Position numbers and translations under genes: made by a program
In this document: piece after piece, positions 15,839 through 25,562 of the stretch
Numbering within the stretch: the stretch's first letter is position 1
How the letters are laid out: the number at the start of each line of letters is the position of its first letter
Assembly (NCBI GenBank): GCA_034429195.1
Contig: DAOUGQ010000016.1
Span: forward strand, 248,001-312,000
DNA length: 64,000 bases
Direction of reading: 5' to 3'
Source: UBA4782 sp034429195
GTDB taxonomy: Bacteria; Chloroflexota; Anaerolineae; Anaerolineales; Anaerolineaceae
Notes under the pieces: model-generated
What the model saw: only the letters and a program-made list of their open reading frames with translations
Told to the model about the DNA's origin: nothing
The model's database searches: none

Positions 15839-18393
15839 GTAATCACTCGTACAATCGAACCTGATCCAGACTTTTCTACTTCGATCCTGGCAGGAAAAGC
15901 ATCTTTCAACTCTTCCAGGTGCGTGATCACTAAAATTTTCTTAAAATCATGCTGCACCAGGTTAATGGCTTCAATCAAGCGTTGTTTTCCTTCAGTATCC
16001 TGGCTTCCAAACCCCTCATCGATCACCAGGGTTTGCAGTCGGGCGCCAGCTCGCTGTGCCAGCACACGAGCCAGTGCAAGGCGAATGGCAAAATTTACCC
16101 GGAACGCTTCACCTCCGGAGAATAATTCGTAAGCTCGTGTACCTGCTGGATCATGGATCATGATATCCAGAGTCTCTTTTTTATCATCGCGCTTTTTCGA
16201 CTTGTAATCTGTCTGGGTGACAAATCGCACAGACATGCTTCCTGCTGTCAGGCGGTCAAGGATGTCATTTGCCTGGGTTTCAAGCTCAGGTAGCGCTTGC
16301 TCGATCAGCAATGCTGGAACACCGTCTTTCCCACAAGATCTCTCCAATGTGCGATACCGGGTGATCTGTTCGCGCAACTCGGATAAACGGGCTTCGATCT
16401 CTTTCTTTCGGTCTTGCAGCCCTTTCAACACATCCACTGCCTGTTGCGCACCGCCCACCTGCATACGAAGGTAATTTTCTGTCTCTTTTAGCTCATTGAA
16501 TTCACGTTCTTGAGCGGCTAAATCAGGTAAACCACTTTTCTCTTTTTCATAACGTTCAACAGCTTGTTGACAATCAAGAGAAATTTCTAAAAATTCTTTT
16601 TCTACAGCGTCAACCTGACTGCGAGTATCTTTCATTTGGCGCTGAAGTGGTTCAAAAGCTGCCTGAGCTTTTTCCAGCTCATGCAACTCGTCTACAGCTT
16701 TACGCTCTTCTTCTTCCTGTTTTCGCAAAGCTTCATGATGCGTAGGGTTGTAGCCCAGGTTTTTTAATTTTGCAACGATGATCTCAAGATTTGCGCGAGC
16801 TTCTTGTGCAAAAAAACCTTTCTGTAAAATCTCGGTTATTTTTCGTAATTCGGGTTCGCCATGTTTTTGCCATTCGTTTATGGCATTTTCAATCTGATGA
16901 ATTCTGTCAGATTGTTGGTCAACCTGGCGTTGTGAATCCCGTAATTTTTTTTGCACTTCATCAAGTTCAGCCAACGATTTGATCACGCTTTGCTGTTCTT
17001 CCAGGGCATCTTTCAAGGTTTTTTCAATATCGTGATGGCGATCACCCTTTTCTCTCTCTTGCTTCTCAAGAGAAGAGATCAATTTAAGGCGATCTTCCTT
17101 TTCCAATGATTGACCGCATAAGGGACATTCAGCCCCTGTGCTTGCGTTTAAATGGTCGATCCGTTCTTTCAACTCTTTCAAATCTGATTGCAGGCGGTTA
17201 TTCTCTGCTTTTAGATCAGCCTGTTTCTTATTTATATCTTGCAGAGAGTTTTCCAATTCTGCACGTGTAGCAAGTTTTTTTTCCAGTCTCGATATTTCTT
17301 CCTGGTTCCTTTTTAGTTCATCCTGTAGAATGGGCAGTGTATCGAGGAGTGTCTTGGCCTGTTTTTCACCTTCAGAAAACTGTAATCGTTGCTGATCGAG
17401 GCGGATTTTTTCTTTTTCGATGATGTGCTGGAGATCAGCTCGTTGGCGATCTTGTTCATTGAAAGTAATAGAGAGCCCATCCATTTCTTTTAGTTTTGCT
17501 ACTACTTGCTGCCAGTGCTCATAAGCTATTCTAATCGTGGCTTCTTTTTGGAAAAGTTCCAGATAATGTTGTACTTCCTGATCCAGGGAAGTGATCTTCT
17601 CTTTTAATTCGGTAAGCTGTGTTTCTTTTTGCTGCTTCTGTCCTTTTAAAATATCAACCAGTTTTTTTTGTTCATCTAAAGCTGCAGATTGTTTCCTCAG
17701 AGAGGTAATGAGAAGGTTTTTCTCCTGGCTTTGTTTGGCAGCCACCTGCAATTCCATCTCCAGGTCATGCAGACGGCTACGCCGGGTTTCCTCCTGATCT
17801 AGTTCAGCACGGATCTCTTCCAGCCGGGCTGTTTCAGCGCTTAATTCATTTTCAAGCGCCTTTCTCTGCTCTGCAGCCCGCTCGCGGTATTCCTCCCAAA
17901 TTTCTAATCCAAGGATATTACTTAAAATATTCTTTCGCTCTGTGGGCGTCTGCTGAGCGAATTGATCAGCTTTACCCTGCAGGAAAAATGATGCATTGGT
18001 GAAAGTTTCATAATCCAACCGTAATGTTTTTCGGATCATTTCTTCCGTTCTAGACATTGTTGGTTCGGTAAGGACATGCCAGCCTTTATTTGAATGGATA
18101 AAGAATTCAAGAAGAGCAGTTTTCCCTGCTGTCCGGCTACGATCGATCCGGTATATATTTCCCTCATATTCAAACTGGAAGGAAACTTCTGCTGTTTTCT
18201 TTCGAGAATTGATAATTGAATCATCTCGTTTCCTGGCGATGCCAAACAATGCCCAGGTGATGGCATCCAAAAGGGAGGATTTTCCAGCCCCATTCTGACC
18301 CGATATGCATGCCAGGTCAAAATCAGTGAAATCGATAACAACGGGTTCTGCGTAGGATAAGAATCCTGCCAGCTTAAGTGAGATGGGTATCAT
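15835..18393 (-). CDS. sbcC: DNA double-strand-break repair ATPase SbcC (Rad50-like)
   Basis: 852 residues. The N-terminal ATPase half has the P-loop ISGQNGAGKSSLLDAI (about 32-47). Long coiled coils follow, interrupted by a zinc-hook motif GAECPLCGQSL near the centre. The C-terminal half has the ABC signature LFSGGEAFRVNFAIRLALARVL and Walker B LQTLVIDEGFGSQD. It pairs with SbcD to open hairpins and trim blocked DNA ends. It follows sbcD by 24 bp. At 852 residues it is shorter than E. coli SbcC (about 1050), mainly in the coiled coil. Confidence 0.95.
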   Translation of the reverse strand: MIPISLKLAGFLSYAEPVVIDFTDFDLACISGQNGAGKSSLLDAITWALFGIARKRDDSIINSRKKTAEVSFQFEYEGNIYRIDRSRTAGKTALLEFFIHSNKGWHVLTEPTMSRTEEMIRKTLRLDYETFTNASFFLQGKADQFAQQTPTERKNILSNILGLEIWEEYRERAAEQRKALENELSAETARLEEIRAELDQEETRRSRLHDLEMELQVAAKQSQEKNLLITSLRKQSAALDEQKKLVDILKGQKQQKETQLTELKEKITSLDQEVQHYLELFQKEATIRIAYEHWQQVVAKLKEMDGLSITFNEQDRQRADLQHIIEKEKIRLDQQRLQFSEGEKQAKTLLDTLPILQDELKRNQEEISRLEKKLATRAELENSLQDINKKQADLKAENNRLQSDLKELKERIDHLNASTGAECPLCGQSLEKEDRLKLISSLEKQEREKGDRHHDIEKTLKDALEEQQSVIKSLAELDEVQKKLRDSQRQVDQQSDRIHQIENAINEWQKHGEPELRKITEILQKGFFAQEARANLEIIVAKLKNLGYNPTHHEALRKQEEEERKAVDELHELEKAQAAFEPLQRQMKDTRSQVDAVEKEFLEISLDCQQAVERYEKEKSGLPDLAAQEREFNELKETENYLRMQVGGAQQAVDVLKGLQDRKKEIEARLSELREQITRYRTLERSCGKDGVPALLIEQALPELETQANDILDRLTAGSMSVRFVTQTDYKSKKRDDKKETLDIMIHDPAGTRAYELFSGGEAFRVNFAIRLALARVLAQRAGARLQTLVIDEGFGSQDTEGKQRLIEAINLVQHDFKKILVITHLEELKDAFPARIEVEKSGSGSIVRVIT

Positions 18394-18417
18394 CTTTTGA
18401 TTATCTCCCCTGATTTC

Positions 18418-19662
18418 CTACTTGTCTGATGGTGTTGGAGCAGGTACTTCATGTTGGATTAAACTGTCAGCCAGCTTTTTCATCTTTTTGAGTTCGTCTG
18501 GCTTCATGTCGGTTGATTTCCAGTAGAATTCTAGTAGATCCAGGGGTGTCATACTACTGATTGTATGATCAACCGGTAATCTTGATCGCAAATCTACCAA
18601 AGGCTTGCGGATAAGGTGAAATTCGAGGGCTTTTTCTCCCCGCCTTCGAATTTCAGCTTCATCGATCAAACTTTCCCATTCACGAGGATATTCCAATTCA
18701 AGACGCACCATAGCATCTTCCATTTCGTCATGGGTGGGAAGCGAGTCAAGTATTTGCTGCTGGATATCTTTTTGTTCTTTGACCTTGATATATCGCGATA
18801 TGAATTTTCGCCCGTTCAACTTGTGCCACGTCACTTCAGTGGGTTTGTCTTTTTTAATATTAGCAATGACGAAAAACTTGTCATCTGCGATCTCGCCAAA
18901 ATCAACCCGTTCAATCGAGCCTGGATACACAACAGGTGGTTGGTTGCCTTTGTTCACATCCTGTGCTTTGTGGATATGACCCAGAGCGACATAATTAAAA
19001 ACCGGATTCTTCACCAACGATCCGGGCAAGATGACATCATTTCCCAGCATCACGCTGCGTTCTGCTCCAAAGGTCGCGCCGGTGACAGACGCATGAGCCA
19101 TGAGTACTACGGGTAGTGATGGATCAAGGTCTTTGATCATGAGCTTGATCATCCCATCCAATAAGTTTTCAATATTTCTGTTAACTTTTTCAATGGAAAC
19201 GGTTTCATCTTGTTGAGCCAGGAAATTTGAGCGTGTGATCCAGGGCAGGGTGATGATTTGCAGAGGTAGTCCTTCCAATTGAGAAGGGGTGAAAAGTGCA
19301 ACCTTGTTTGCCACGATGACATGAGGTACTTGCAAGGTTTCGAACTCATGCAAGGTATTTGCCCTGCCTACTGCAGGAGAGATATCATGGTTCCCTACCA
19401 GAAGAAGGGTTGGAATCCCAGCCTGAGATAAGCGTATGATTCGTTTTCCCCATTCTCTTTGAAAGGTTGGTACCGGAGTACGATCCTTGTAGGCATCGCC
19501 AGCAAAGATCACCATATCCACTTTTTCAGTTATGGCAGTATCTACGATCTGGTCGAGCGATTTAAGAAAATCCAATACCCTTACCGGTAATCCACTGTCA
19601 GGATCGTGTTTCCCCTGTGTGGCAATATCAATGTGTGCATCGGCAAAATGTAGAATACGCAT
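18418..19662 (-). CDS. sbcD: DNA repair nuclease SbcD (Mre11-like)
   Basis: 414 residues. Metallophosphoesterase motifs appear in order: LHFADAHIDI, IFAGDAYKDR, LLVGNHDISP, VVLMAHASVTG and VALGHIHKAQ. A C-terminal capping region ends the protein. With SbcC it cleaves DNA hairpins and resects ends. I use the ATG at 19662, which forms TAATG with the upstream stop; a GTG at 19671 in frame would add three residues. The coupling places the C39-like peptidase gene in the same transcript. Confidence 0.94.
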   Translation of the reverse strand: MRILHFADAHIDIATQGKHDPDSGLPVRVLDFLKSLDQIVDTAITEKVDMVIFAGDAYKDRTPVPTFQREWGKRIIRLSQAGIPTLLLVGNHDISPAVGRANTLHEFETLQVPHVIVANKVALFTPSQLEGLPLQIITLPWITRSNFLAQQDETVSIEKVNRNIENLLDGMIKLMIKDLDPSLPVVLMAHASVTGATFGAERSVMLGNDVILPGSLVKNPVFNYVALGHIHKAQDVNKGNQPPVVYPGSIERVDFGEIADDKFFVIANIKKDKPTEVTWHKLNGRKFISRYIKVKEQKDIQQQILDSLPTHDEMEDAMVRLELEYPREWESLIDEAEIRRRGEKALEFHLIRKPLVDLRSRLPVDHTISSMTPLDLLEFYWKSTDMKPDELKKMKKLADSLIQHEVPAPTPSDK

Positions 19663-20957
19663 TATGGGCACTCCGACATGCCAAGGTTTTGCATCTGAGT
19701 TAATGCGGGCAAGAAATTTGGGTGATATTTAAGGCTGGTGCAGAAATCTTCTTTTGCCAGGTTCAGGTCTCCTAATGCTGCATAAGCCAGCGCTCGCCAG
19801 TAAAAGCTTTCTTCGAAATAAGGCTGGGTGGCGGCATCAATAGTGTTGGTTGCCAGGTTGATCACATCCTGATAGCGACCGGTATAGTAATAAGAAAAAT
19901 ATGGTCCAGTTTCATACCACATGATACGCCAGGGACGATTGGCAGCATCTAATGTAGGTAGCAGTAAAAATGCCTGATCATAAGCTGATGCTGATCCAAA
20001 GTAATCCTGCAAGAGTTCCAAGCTGGTACCACGATTAAACCAGCCATGGAACTGGTCATTACCAGTCAGCTTGATCGCTTCATCTGATGCGATTTGAGCT
20101 GCTATTTGATAGCTGGCGACTTCGTCTGCATATTCGCCCAAAGCCGACATAACCCGCTCTTCTTGATCCGAAGGATAAATCACCTGAAATACGTAATTGA
20201 ATCCACGCCATTCTTTTTGAATTGTATCGTATGAGATTTCATAGTCTTTTGAGATCAGAGAATCCTGTACGATGACCATCTGGGTTGTATCATCATAACC
20301 AGAAATGACATTAAAGTGACCCATCCAACTGATCTTACCGGTGAGATCACGTGTATAAGTGCCTTTTTCGATCAGAACCGGAAAACCTGCGGCCAGCAGC
20401 CTTTTTACTACCTCCAGGGTTCCACCATATCTGGTGACAATTGAATAATCGGTTTTTTCTTCCACATAGTCTGCAATTTCATAGACCATGACATTTTTGT
20501 CTTCGTTGAAAGGTTTCAGGTAGCTGCCAACTTCATTTACATCTCCTCTCCAACCCCAGTAAGTAAGAGCCATATACAGGTTGGCAGGAGCACAGTAGTT
20601 GAAGAACCCTTTTTGTGTCTGGTAGATGATGCCTGTCAGAGCAACTTTATCTGGAACAGGTGTAGAAGTGATGGTAGGCGTTGTAGTCGGCATGATAGGA
20701 TCAAGAGACTGTGTGATGGTAGCAGTTGGAGCAAGGGCAGTCAATGCCTGCTGTGTAGCCTGCATGTCCTCTGCGACCTGTGTTGCGGGAGTGAAAATTT
20801 CTTCTTCTGGTGGGTGAAGCAGATAATTAAACTTTATCCAGCTTTGTTCAATATGATATACCGCACGTGATCGCAGAGATGGCACGATTGCAATGATCGC
20901 AATCACGATCACCAGCAAAATCAGCAATCTTGATAGTATTCTTAAAAATTTTTTCAT
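19662..20957 (-). CDS. Membrane-anchored C39-like cysteine peptidase with TPR region
   Basis: 431 residues. An N-terminal membrane anchor (7-26) is followed by a Thr/Pro-rich linker (55-105), then a papain-like C39_2 domain: Cys122 in FNYCAPANLYMALTYWGW, His214 in WMGHFNVISGYDD and a following Asp in VIVQDSL. The more usual glycine after the cysteine (CGPA) is Ala here. The C-terminal third has TPR-like helices (NRGTSLELLQDYFGSASAYDQAF, ALAYAALGDLNLAKEDFCTSLKYHPN). It is likely an outward-facing protease or peptide-binding protein of unknown substrate. TATAAT lies 6 nt before the ATG, so the mRNA may be leaderless. Confidence 0.8.
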   Translation of the reverse strand: MKKFLRILSRLLILLVIVIAIIAIVPSLRSRAVYHIEQSWIKFNYLLHPPEEEIFTPATQVAEDMQATQQALTALAPTATITQSLDPIMPTTTPTITSTPVPDKVALTGIIYQTQKGFFNYCAPANLYMALTYWGWRGDVNEVGSYLKPFNEDKNVMVYEIADYVEEKTDYSIVTRYGGTLEVVKRLLAAGFPVLIEKGTYTRDLTGKISWMGHFNVISGYDDTTQMVIVQDSLISKDYEISYDTIQKEWRGFNYVFQVIYPSDQEERVMSALGEYADEVASYQIAAQIASDEAIKLTGNDQFHGWFNRGTSLELLQDYFGSASAYDQAFLLLPTLDAANRPWRIMWYETGPYFSYYYTGRYQDVINLATNTIDAATQPYFEESFYWRALAYAALGDLNLAKEDFCTSLKYHPNFLPALTQMQNLGMSECP

Positions 20958-20963
20958 GGGGTT

Positions 20964-20969
20964 ATTATA
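20964..20969 (-). promoter_or_regulatory. -10 box of the C39-like peptidase/sbcDC operon
   Basis: A perfect TATAAT on the minus strand ends 6 nt before the ATG at 20957, with no Shine-Dalgarno between (AACCCC). It is the presumed promoter for the peptidase, sbcD, sbcC and glycosyltransferase run. The -35 is unclear. Confidence 0.5.
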
Positions 20970-21031
20970 TCAACAACAGAAAAGAACAACCGATGGAAGG
21001 ATATATTCTCCAACTCTCCAGGTCAGTACGC

Positions 21032-24000
21032 TTATTCATTTTGCAGACGTGGATTCAAGATTTGCTCGAGTGTGAAACCAAACAACGAAAAAGCTAACCC
21101 AGTGATAACGACTAATGCCAGAGGTTCCAGTAAGCGATACTGTGCGTAATACAACCCTCCCTGTGTAAGTGCCTGATAAATAATGGTACCCCAGGTAGGA
21201 TATCCAGTGCTGATATTAAACAATCCTAATGTGGCTTCAAGGAACACATAACTGGGTATCAGGATGAGTAATTGAGGAACCATTACCGGAATGATACGCG
21301 GGACCATATACTTTATGATAATCCGGAAGTTGCTGGCACCATATGATTGTGCAGCTTCAATGTATGGCGCTTCTTTTGTGTTCAAAAAAGCTGACCGAAA
21401 ATTCTTAGTGGGGCTGCCGAACACATTAAGCAGGATGATGATTACCAGGATAACCCACAGATTGACTCCTAAATAAGCATACGCAATTACGCAAATCGCC
21501 AAAGTAGGTAAGACCAGATTGATCTCGGTCATTCTCTGGATGAGATTATCCATCCAGCCACCAAACCAGACGCCTGCAGCGGAGATAATCATCGATAGTA
21601 ATGTGGTGGCTAAAGCACCCATCAGACCAAATCCAAGTGCGATGGGCATACCCCATAGGATGGGGGTCAAGAGATCTCTGCGAAGGGCATCTGTGCCTGC
21701 CAAACCGTACACGTTTCCCAAAAGTACCATTTTTGCATCGAGAGTACTGTTTTCTTCGAATGTGATCCCATTAACTCGCAGCGTATATCGACCCTTCACC
21801 AGTTTTGCTTCATCAGCTGCAGGATCAGCAAAGAGCACATAATGTGTCGGGGTGGGATCGATCTGCCCAAAAACGAACCAGTTTTTCAGGTGTTGATTTT
21901 TGTTTACTAATCTTCGGACAGGAATATTTGATTCGAAATCATAATTTGTACCTGAAATAGCTGAAACGCCATTCAAATTGAATTCACGGCCGTCTGGTGT
22001 GATCCAGGTAACAGAAACATAAGGTCGTTTTGTATCGAAGCTACTATCGAAATAGAGAAAAATTTCTGAAGGGAAATTTGCATATTCATAATCGAAGGTA
22101 TAGGTTAATGTAATCTGACGTTGACCATTGGTAAATTCACTTTCAGCGCGATTGTAATTCGTTCCTTCAGAAGTATTATCAATGATCAAAGTGGAAAGGT
22201 ATTTATCTCTCCGAAAGAGGTTTACCCATGATGGTTGTGCAAGTCTGGGTATCAGTGCCTGACCTTTTATCTGACTTCCACTCCACTCCGCGCCAATTTT
22301 TTCATAAGGTAAGCCAATTACAGCGATTAGTGATCCAATTACCAGAAAAATAATGATAATAAAGCTAATAAATGCAAAAGGATATTTTAGAAGCTGCCGA
22401 AATGTAGTTTTAATGTTTATCTTCACCTTACCTGAAATATGTGCCAGGTGTTCTTTAAAAGACACTGTATATTTGTTTCTTTTTTGGTGAATCCCGGCCA
22501 CGATTCCAACCGTGTTCGCTCGTAAAGGTTTTGAAAATCGTTTTGGGAAATGGGTTACCATTTTCGAACGGAAAACTTTTTCGTGAAGAACTGGTTCGCT
22601 TTTATCTACCCGGATGCGTGGGTCAACCAGAACATAGATGATATCCAAAAGAAAAACGATCATACCCAATAGATAGGCAAACGCTACGATGATAGTGAGA
22701 GCGATAACCATCTCACCAGGGTACATGCTTTCTCCCCAGAAATTAGGCAACCCTACTTTAATGAATAACCATCCCAGCCCTGGCCAATCGAAGATCACCT
22801 CCAGGGCCATGGTCATTTGCCAGAAGGAGACCAGCAGCAAAGAGAAACTGGTCAACATATATGTGATCGAGGGACGTAGAATGTATTTTCTCTCCAGCCT
22901 GCCATTGGTAAGGCCGATAGATTTTCCAAGAACAACATAATCTTCCTCTGAATAAATAAGGAAGTAGGTGCGCCAGGAATAGACAAGCTGGAAGAACAGG
23001 CTGAGAAAAATTGACAATACTGGCAAAGCTATATGTTTCAGGATGATAGGTATATACCCAGTTGGCTTATCCGGAGGAAGGGTGTCAAGCATTCCTCCTG
23101 TTGGGAGCAGGCGAAGCCACACAGCAAAAATGGCTACCAGAATGATTCCGATCACCCAACTGGGAATGGAAAAGAGAGGGCTGATCATTACAAAGAACTT
23201 ATCGAACCATTTCCCATAATTTCGAGAAAGCGTTAAAGACAATGGCAGCCCAAGCAGAAAAATAAGCAGGTTTGACAATACTGCAAGCAGCATCGTATTA
23301 GGTAGATGCTTTAGAACAACATCATTTAAATTGATAGTCACACGACCATAACCAAGCATGGGTAATAACCCTACATTTACACTACGGAGTCTGCCCCAAT
23401 CGAACTTAAGGGCATTCAACGTCCAAAAAAGGTGTTTGGGTAAATAGGGGAGATTCAGACCCGTATCATTAATCAACTTTGCCCGTAGCTCGTCTTCAAC
23501 TTGCTGTTGTTCCTCTTTGCTCAAATTGTAAAAACTTGGGTGTTCGATTTTATAGACTGCTATGGTTTGTTCGATCTGTTTCTGTAGATTAGTCTCGAGT
23601 TGTGGAGGCTTAACAGTGAAACCAAGCGTTACTGGTCTATCAATAATGACGATAGTAAAGAAGATGCCAACAAAAATTGTTGTGAAGATTAAAAGAGCTT
23701 TTCGTCCAAGGAAGCGAAATATTCTGAATGTGGATGAAATGAGTTCTCGAACCTGCCCTTTTCTTATGTTTGATAAATCACTGGTTTTCGTAGTCTTCCT
23801 GGTACCAATGGGTATAGGTCGGGTGATCTCATCCTCTTCTTCTGTTTCGGGAACAGCTTCAATTCTGATCGCAGAGCTCATTGCAGAGGGGATTTCTAAT
23901 CCTTGCAGCTTTTCAGCAATCCATTTCATACCTTTGATAGCATTTTCATTGTCAGGATCAATTTCAAGGACCTGGTTGAGATAACCAATACCTTCTTGTG

Positions 24001-24163
24001 GATCGCTAACATAAGCCAGGATCAATAAAGCCTTAATTTCATTGGGATCATAATAGAGAGCTTCTTGTGCCCAAAAACGGGCAACAGAAGCGTTCCCTGA
24101 TTGCATAGCATCACGCGCCTGTTTTATTGCAAAAGTGACTGAGGTGATTTCTGGTTCCAGCAT
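21032..24163 (-). CDS. Fused TPR + DppB-like + DppC-like ABC permease
   Basis: 1043 residues in one frame. Residues 1-110 form TPR helices (ARFWAQEALYYDPNEIKALLILAYVSD, GYLNQVLEIDPDNENAIKGMKW). A membrane segment (about 155-175) and a DppB-type permease follow, with the coupling loop EDYVVLGKSIGLTNGRLERKYIL. From about 595 a DppC-type permease begins, with a large extracytoplasmic insert and the loop EAPYIEAAQSYGASNFRIIIKYMVPRIIP. Normally these are two proteins that import peptides or nickel with separate ATPases and a binding protein; none of those is adjacent here. TATAGT lies 5 nt before the ATG. Confidence 0.88.
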   Translation of the reverse strand: MLEPEITSVTFAIKQARDAMQSGNASVARFWAQEALYYDPNEIKALLILAYVSDPQEGIGYLNQVLEIDPDNENAIKGMKWIAEKLQGLEIPSAMSSAIRIEAVPETEEEDEITRPIPIGTRKTTKTSDLSNIRKGQVRELISSTFRIFRFLGRKALLIFTTIFVGIFFTIVIIDRPVTLGFTVKPPQLETNLQKQIEQTIAVYKIEHPSFYNLSKEEQQQVEDELRAKLINDTGLNLPYLPKHLFWTLNALKFDWGRLRSVNVGLLPMLGYGRVTINLNDVVLKHLPNTMLLAVLSNLLIFLLGLPLSLTLSRNYGKWFDKFFVMISPLFSIPSWVIGIILVAIFAVWLRLLPTGGMLDTLPPDKPTGYIPIILKHIALPVLSIFLSLFFQLVYSWRTYFLIYSEEDYVVLGKSIGLTNGRLERKYILRPSITYMLTSFSLLLVSFWQMTMALEVIFDWPGLGWLFIKVGLPNFWGESMYPGEMVIALTIIVAFAYLLGMIVFLLDIIYVLVDPRIRVDKSEPVLHEKVFRSKMVTHFPKRFSKPLRANTVGIVAGIHQKRNKYTVSFKEHLAHISGKVKINIKTTFRQLLKYPFAFISFIIIIFLVIGSLIAVIGLPYEKIGAEWSGSQIKGQALIPRLAQPSWVNLFRRDKYLSTLIIDNTSEGTNYNRAESEFTNGQRQITLTYTFDYEYANFPSEIFLYFDSSFDTKRPYVSVTWITPDGREFNLNGVSAISGTNYDFESNIPVRRLVNKNQHLKNWFVFGQIDPTPTHYVLFADPAADEAKLVKGRYTLRVNGITFEENSTLDAKMVLLGNVYGLAGTDALRRDLLTPILWGMPIALGFGLMGALATTLLSMIISAAGVWFGGWMDNLIQRMTEINLVLPTLAICVIAYAYLGVNLWVILVIIILLNVFGSPTKNFRSAFLNTKEAPYIEAAQSYGASNFRIIIKYMVPRIIPVMVPQLLILIPSYVFLEATLGLFNISTGYPTWGTIIYQALTQGGLYYAQYRLLEPLALVVITGLAFSLFGFTLEQILNPRLQNE

Positions 24164-24168
24164 AGTCT

Positions 24169-24174
24169 ACTATA
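24169..24174 (-). promoter_or_regulatory. -10 box of the fused permease gene
   Basis: TATAGT on the minus strand ends 5 nt before the ATG at 24163. No Shine-Dalgarno lies between. The -35 is not convincing. Confidence 0.4.
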
Positions 24175-24312
24175 TTGTCATCCGGGGTAAAAGTTATTCC
24201 ATAAATCTGAGGGGTCTAGATTTTATGGATGATTCCTGAATTTACCAGTAAGGATTAATTCCCAAAAAACTTGTTACTCAATTGTCAGTTTTTTCGAGAA
24301 GAGTGTAATGAT

Positions 24313-25560
24313 CTATGAAGTAGCGATTCTCTGGAGCACATTACCAAATGATTGGATCTCATCAAATGTGTTGTAGTGAACAGCTCCAACCCTTACCAAT
24401 CCACCGCTTTCTTCCAATCCAAGGTGCTGGGTAACCGCCAAAGCATAAAAATTGCCATCCCAGATGTTAATGCCCGCTTTACCAAACTCTTCTGCTACCA
24501 GACGGGGAGACTTTCCTTTTACCCGGAAGGAGAAGGTCGCCACACGTGGTTTAATCTCTTTCGAACCATACAGGGTGACACCTGGAATTGACTGAAAGAT
24601 TTCCAGGAACTGCTGGTTTAACTCATATTCATATGCGCGCATAGCCAACATTGCTTGCTTGAAGGCAAGTGCTCTACCAGTATATTGTCCAGCCAACAAC
24701 TCTAGATAGTCTGCACCGAAAGTTTTTCCGAGCCATTCCAGATATTCCATCGTGCCGGAAACTGCATGCATGTCTTCGAAAGAACCAGTGCCGGTTTCAA
24801 ATTTTCCTGGCGGGTTGCTTGAAGCCGGGCGAACACGATAAGCTTTCAAGGAATCCAGAATTTCATACCGCCCGTAAAGGATGCCGATATGTGGACCAAA
24901 AAACTTGTATGCAGAGCAAACCAGAAAATCGCATCCAAGTTTTTGCACATCAATGGGGCCGTGAGGAGCATATTGAACAGCATCGATATAGATCAACGCG
25001 CCGACAGCATGCGCCCATTCCACCAGTTTTTCTACTGGATTGATAGTACCAAGTGCATTGGAAGCATATCCAACTGCTACCAACTTTGGCTTTTCCTGCA
25101 TGGCAGCTTGAAAATCTTCCAGATCGAGCGTACCGGTTTCAGGATGGAAATTCACCCAACGAATATTGCATCCCGTGTCTTCGGCTGCTTGTAGCCAGGG
25201 TGAAATATTGGCATCGTGATCGAGGCGTGTGACAACAATGGTATCACCTGGCTGAAAAGTGCGGGCAAGTGCCCGCGAAATTGTATAAGTCAGGGTGGTC
25301 ATGTTCATCCCAAAGATGATTTCTTCGGGACGCGATGCGTGAAGGAAATCTGCCATAACTGCATGCGCGGCTTTTATTGCTTCGTCAGAGCGCATGCTGG
25401 TTTCGAACGCACCTTCGTGATTGGCGTTCATCGTCAGGAAATACTCATTCAACCTGTCAATCGATTGCTGGCAAATTTGTGTTCCACCTGGATTATCTAA
25501 AAAGATGGTATCCGAAGCCAGCGCAGGAAAATGACTGCGTATTTCGGGCAGATTCAGCAT
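24313..25560 (-). CDS. Cysteine desulfurase-like protein (class V aminotransferase fold)
   Basis: 415 residues. PLP-fold signatures are FLDNPGGTQICQQSIDRL at the N-terminus, VTRLDHDANISPWLQAAE, YIDAVQYAPHGPIDVQKLGCDFLVCSAYKFFGPHIGILYGR with the PLP lysine in SAYKFF, and RVATFSFRVKGKSP. The sequence fits the subgroup often named cysteine desulfurase-like, not IscS or SufS; the LDNPGGTQ start is typical. Its actual substrate is not known. AGGAGG precedes the ATG, and the upstream small gene ends 3 bp before, so they form an operon. Confidence 0.87.
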   Translation of the reverse strand: MLNLPEIRSHFPALASDTIFLDNPGGTQICQQSIDRLNEYFLTMNANHEGAFETSMRSDEAIKAAHAVMADFLHASRPEEIIFGMNMTTLTYTISRALARTFQPGDTIVVTRLDHDANISPWLQAAEDTGCNIRWVNFHPETGTLDLEDFQAAMQEKPKLVAVGYASNALGTINPVEKLVEWAHAVGALIYIDAVQYAPHGPIDVQKLGCDFLVCSAYKFFGPHIGILYGRYEILDSLKAYRVRPASSNPPGKFETGTGSFEDMHAVSGTMEYLEWLGKTFGADYLELLAGQYTGRALAFKQAMLAMRAYEYELNQQFLEIFQSIPGVTLYGSKEIKPRVATFSFRVKGKSPRLVAEEFGKAGINIWDGNFYALAVTQHLGLEESGGLVRVGAVHYNTFDEIQSFGNVLQRIATS

Positions 25561-25562
25561 GG

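Noticed and set aside
18616..19116. A 166-residue plus-strand frame opposite sbcD
   Set aside because: Shadow of sbcD, which has all metallophosphoesterase motifs.
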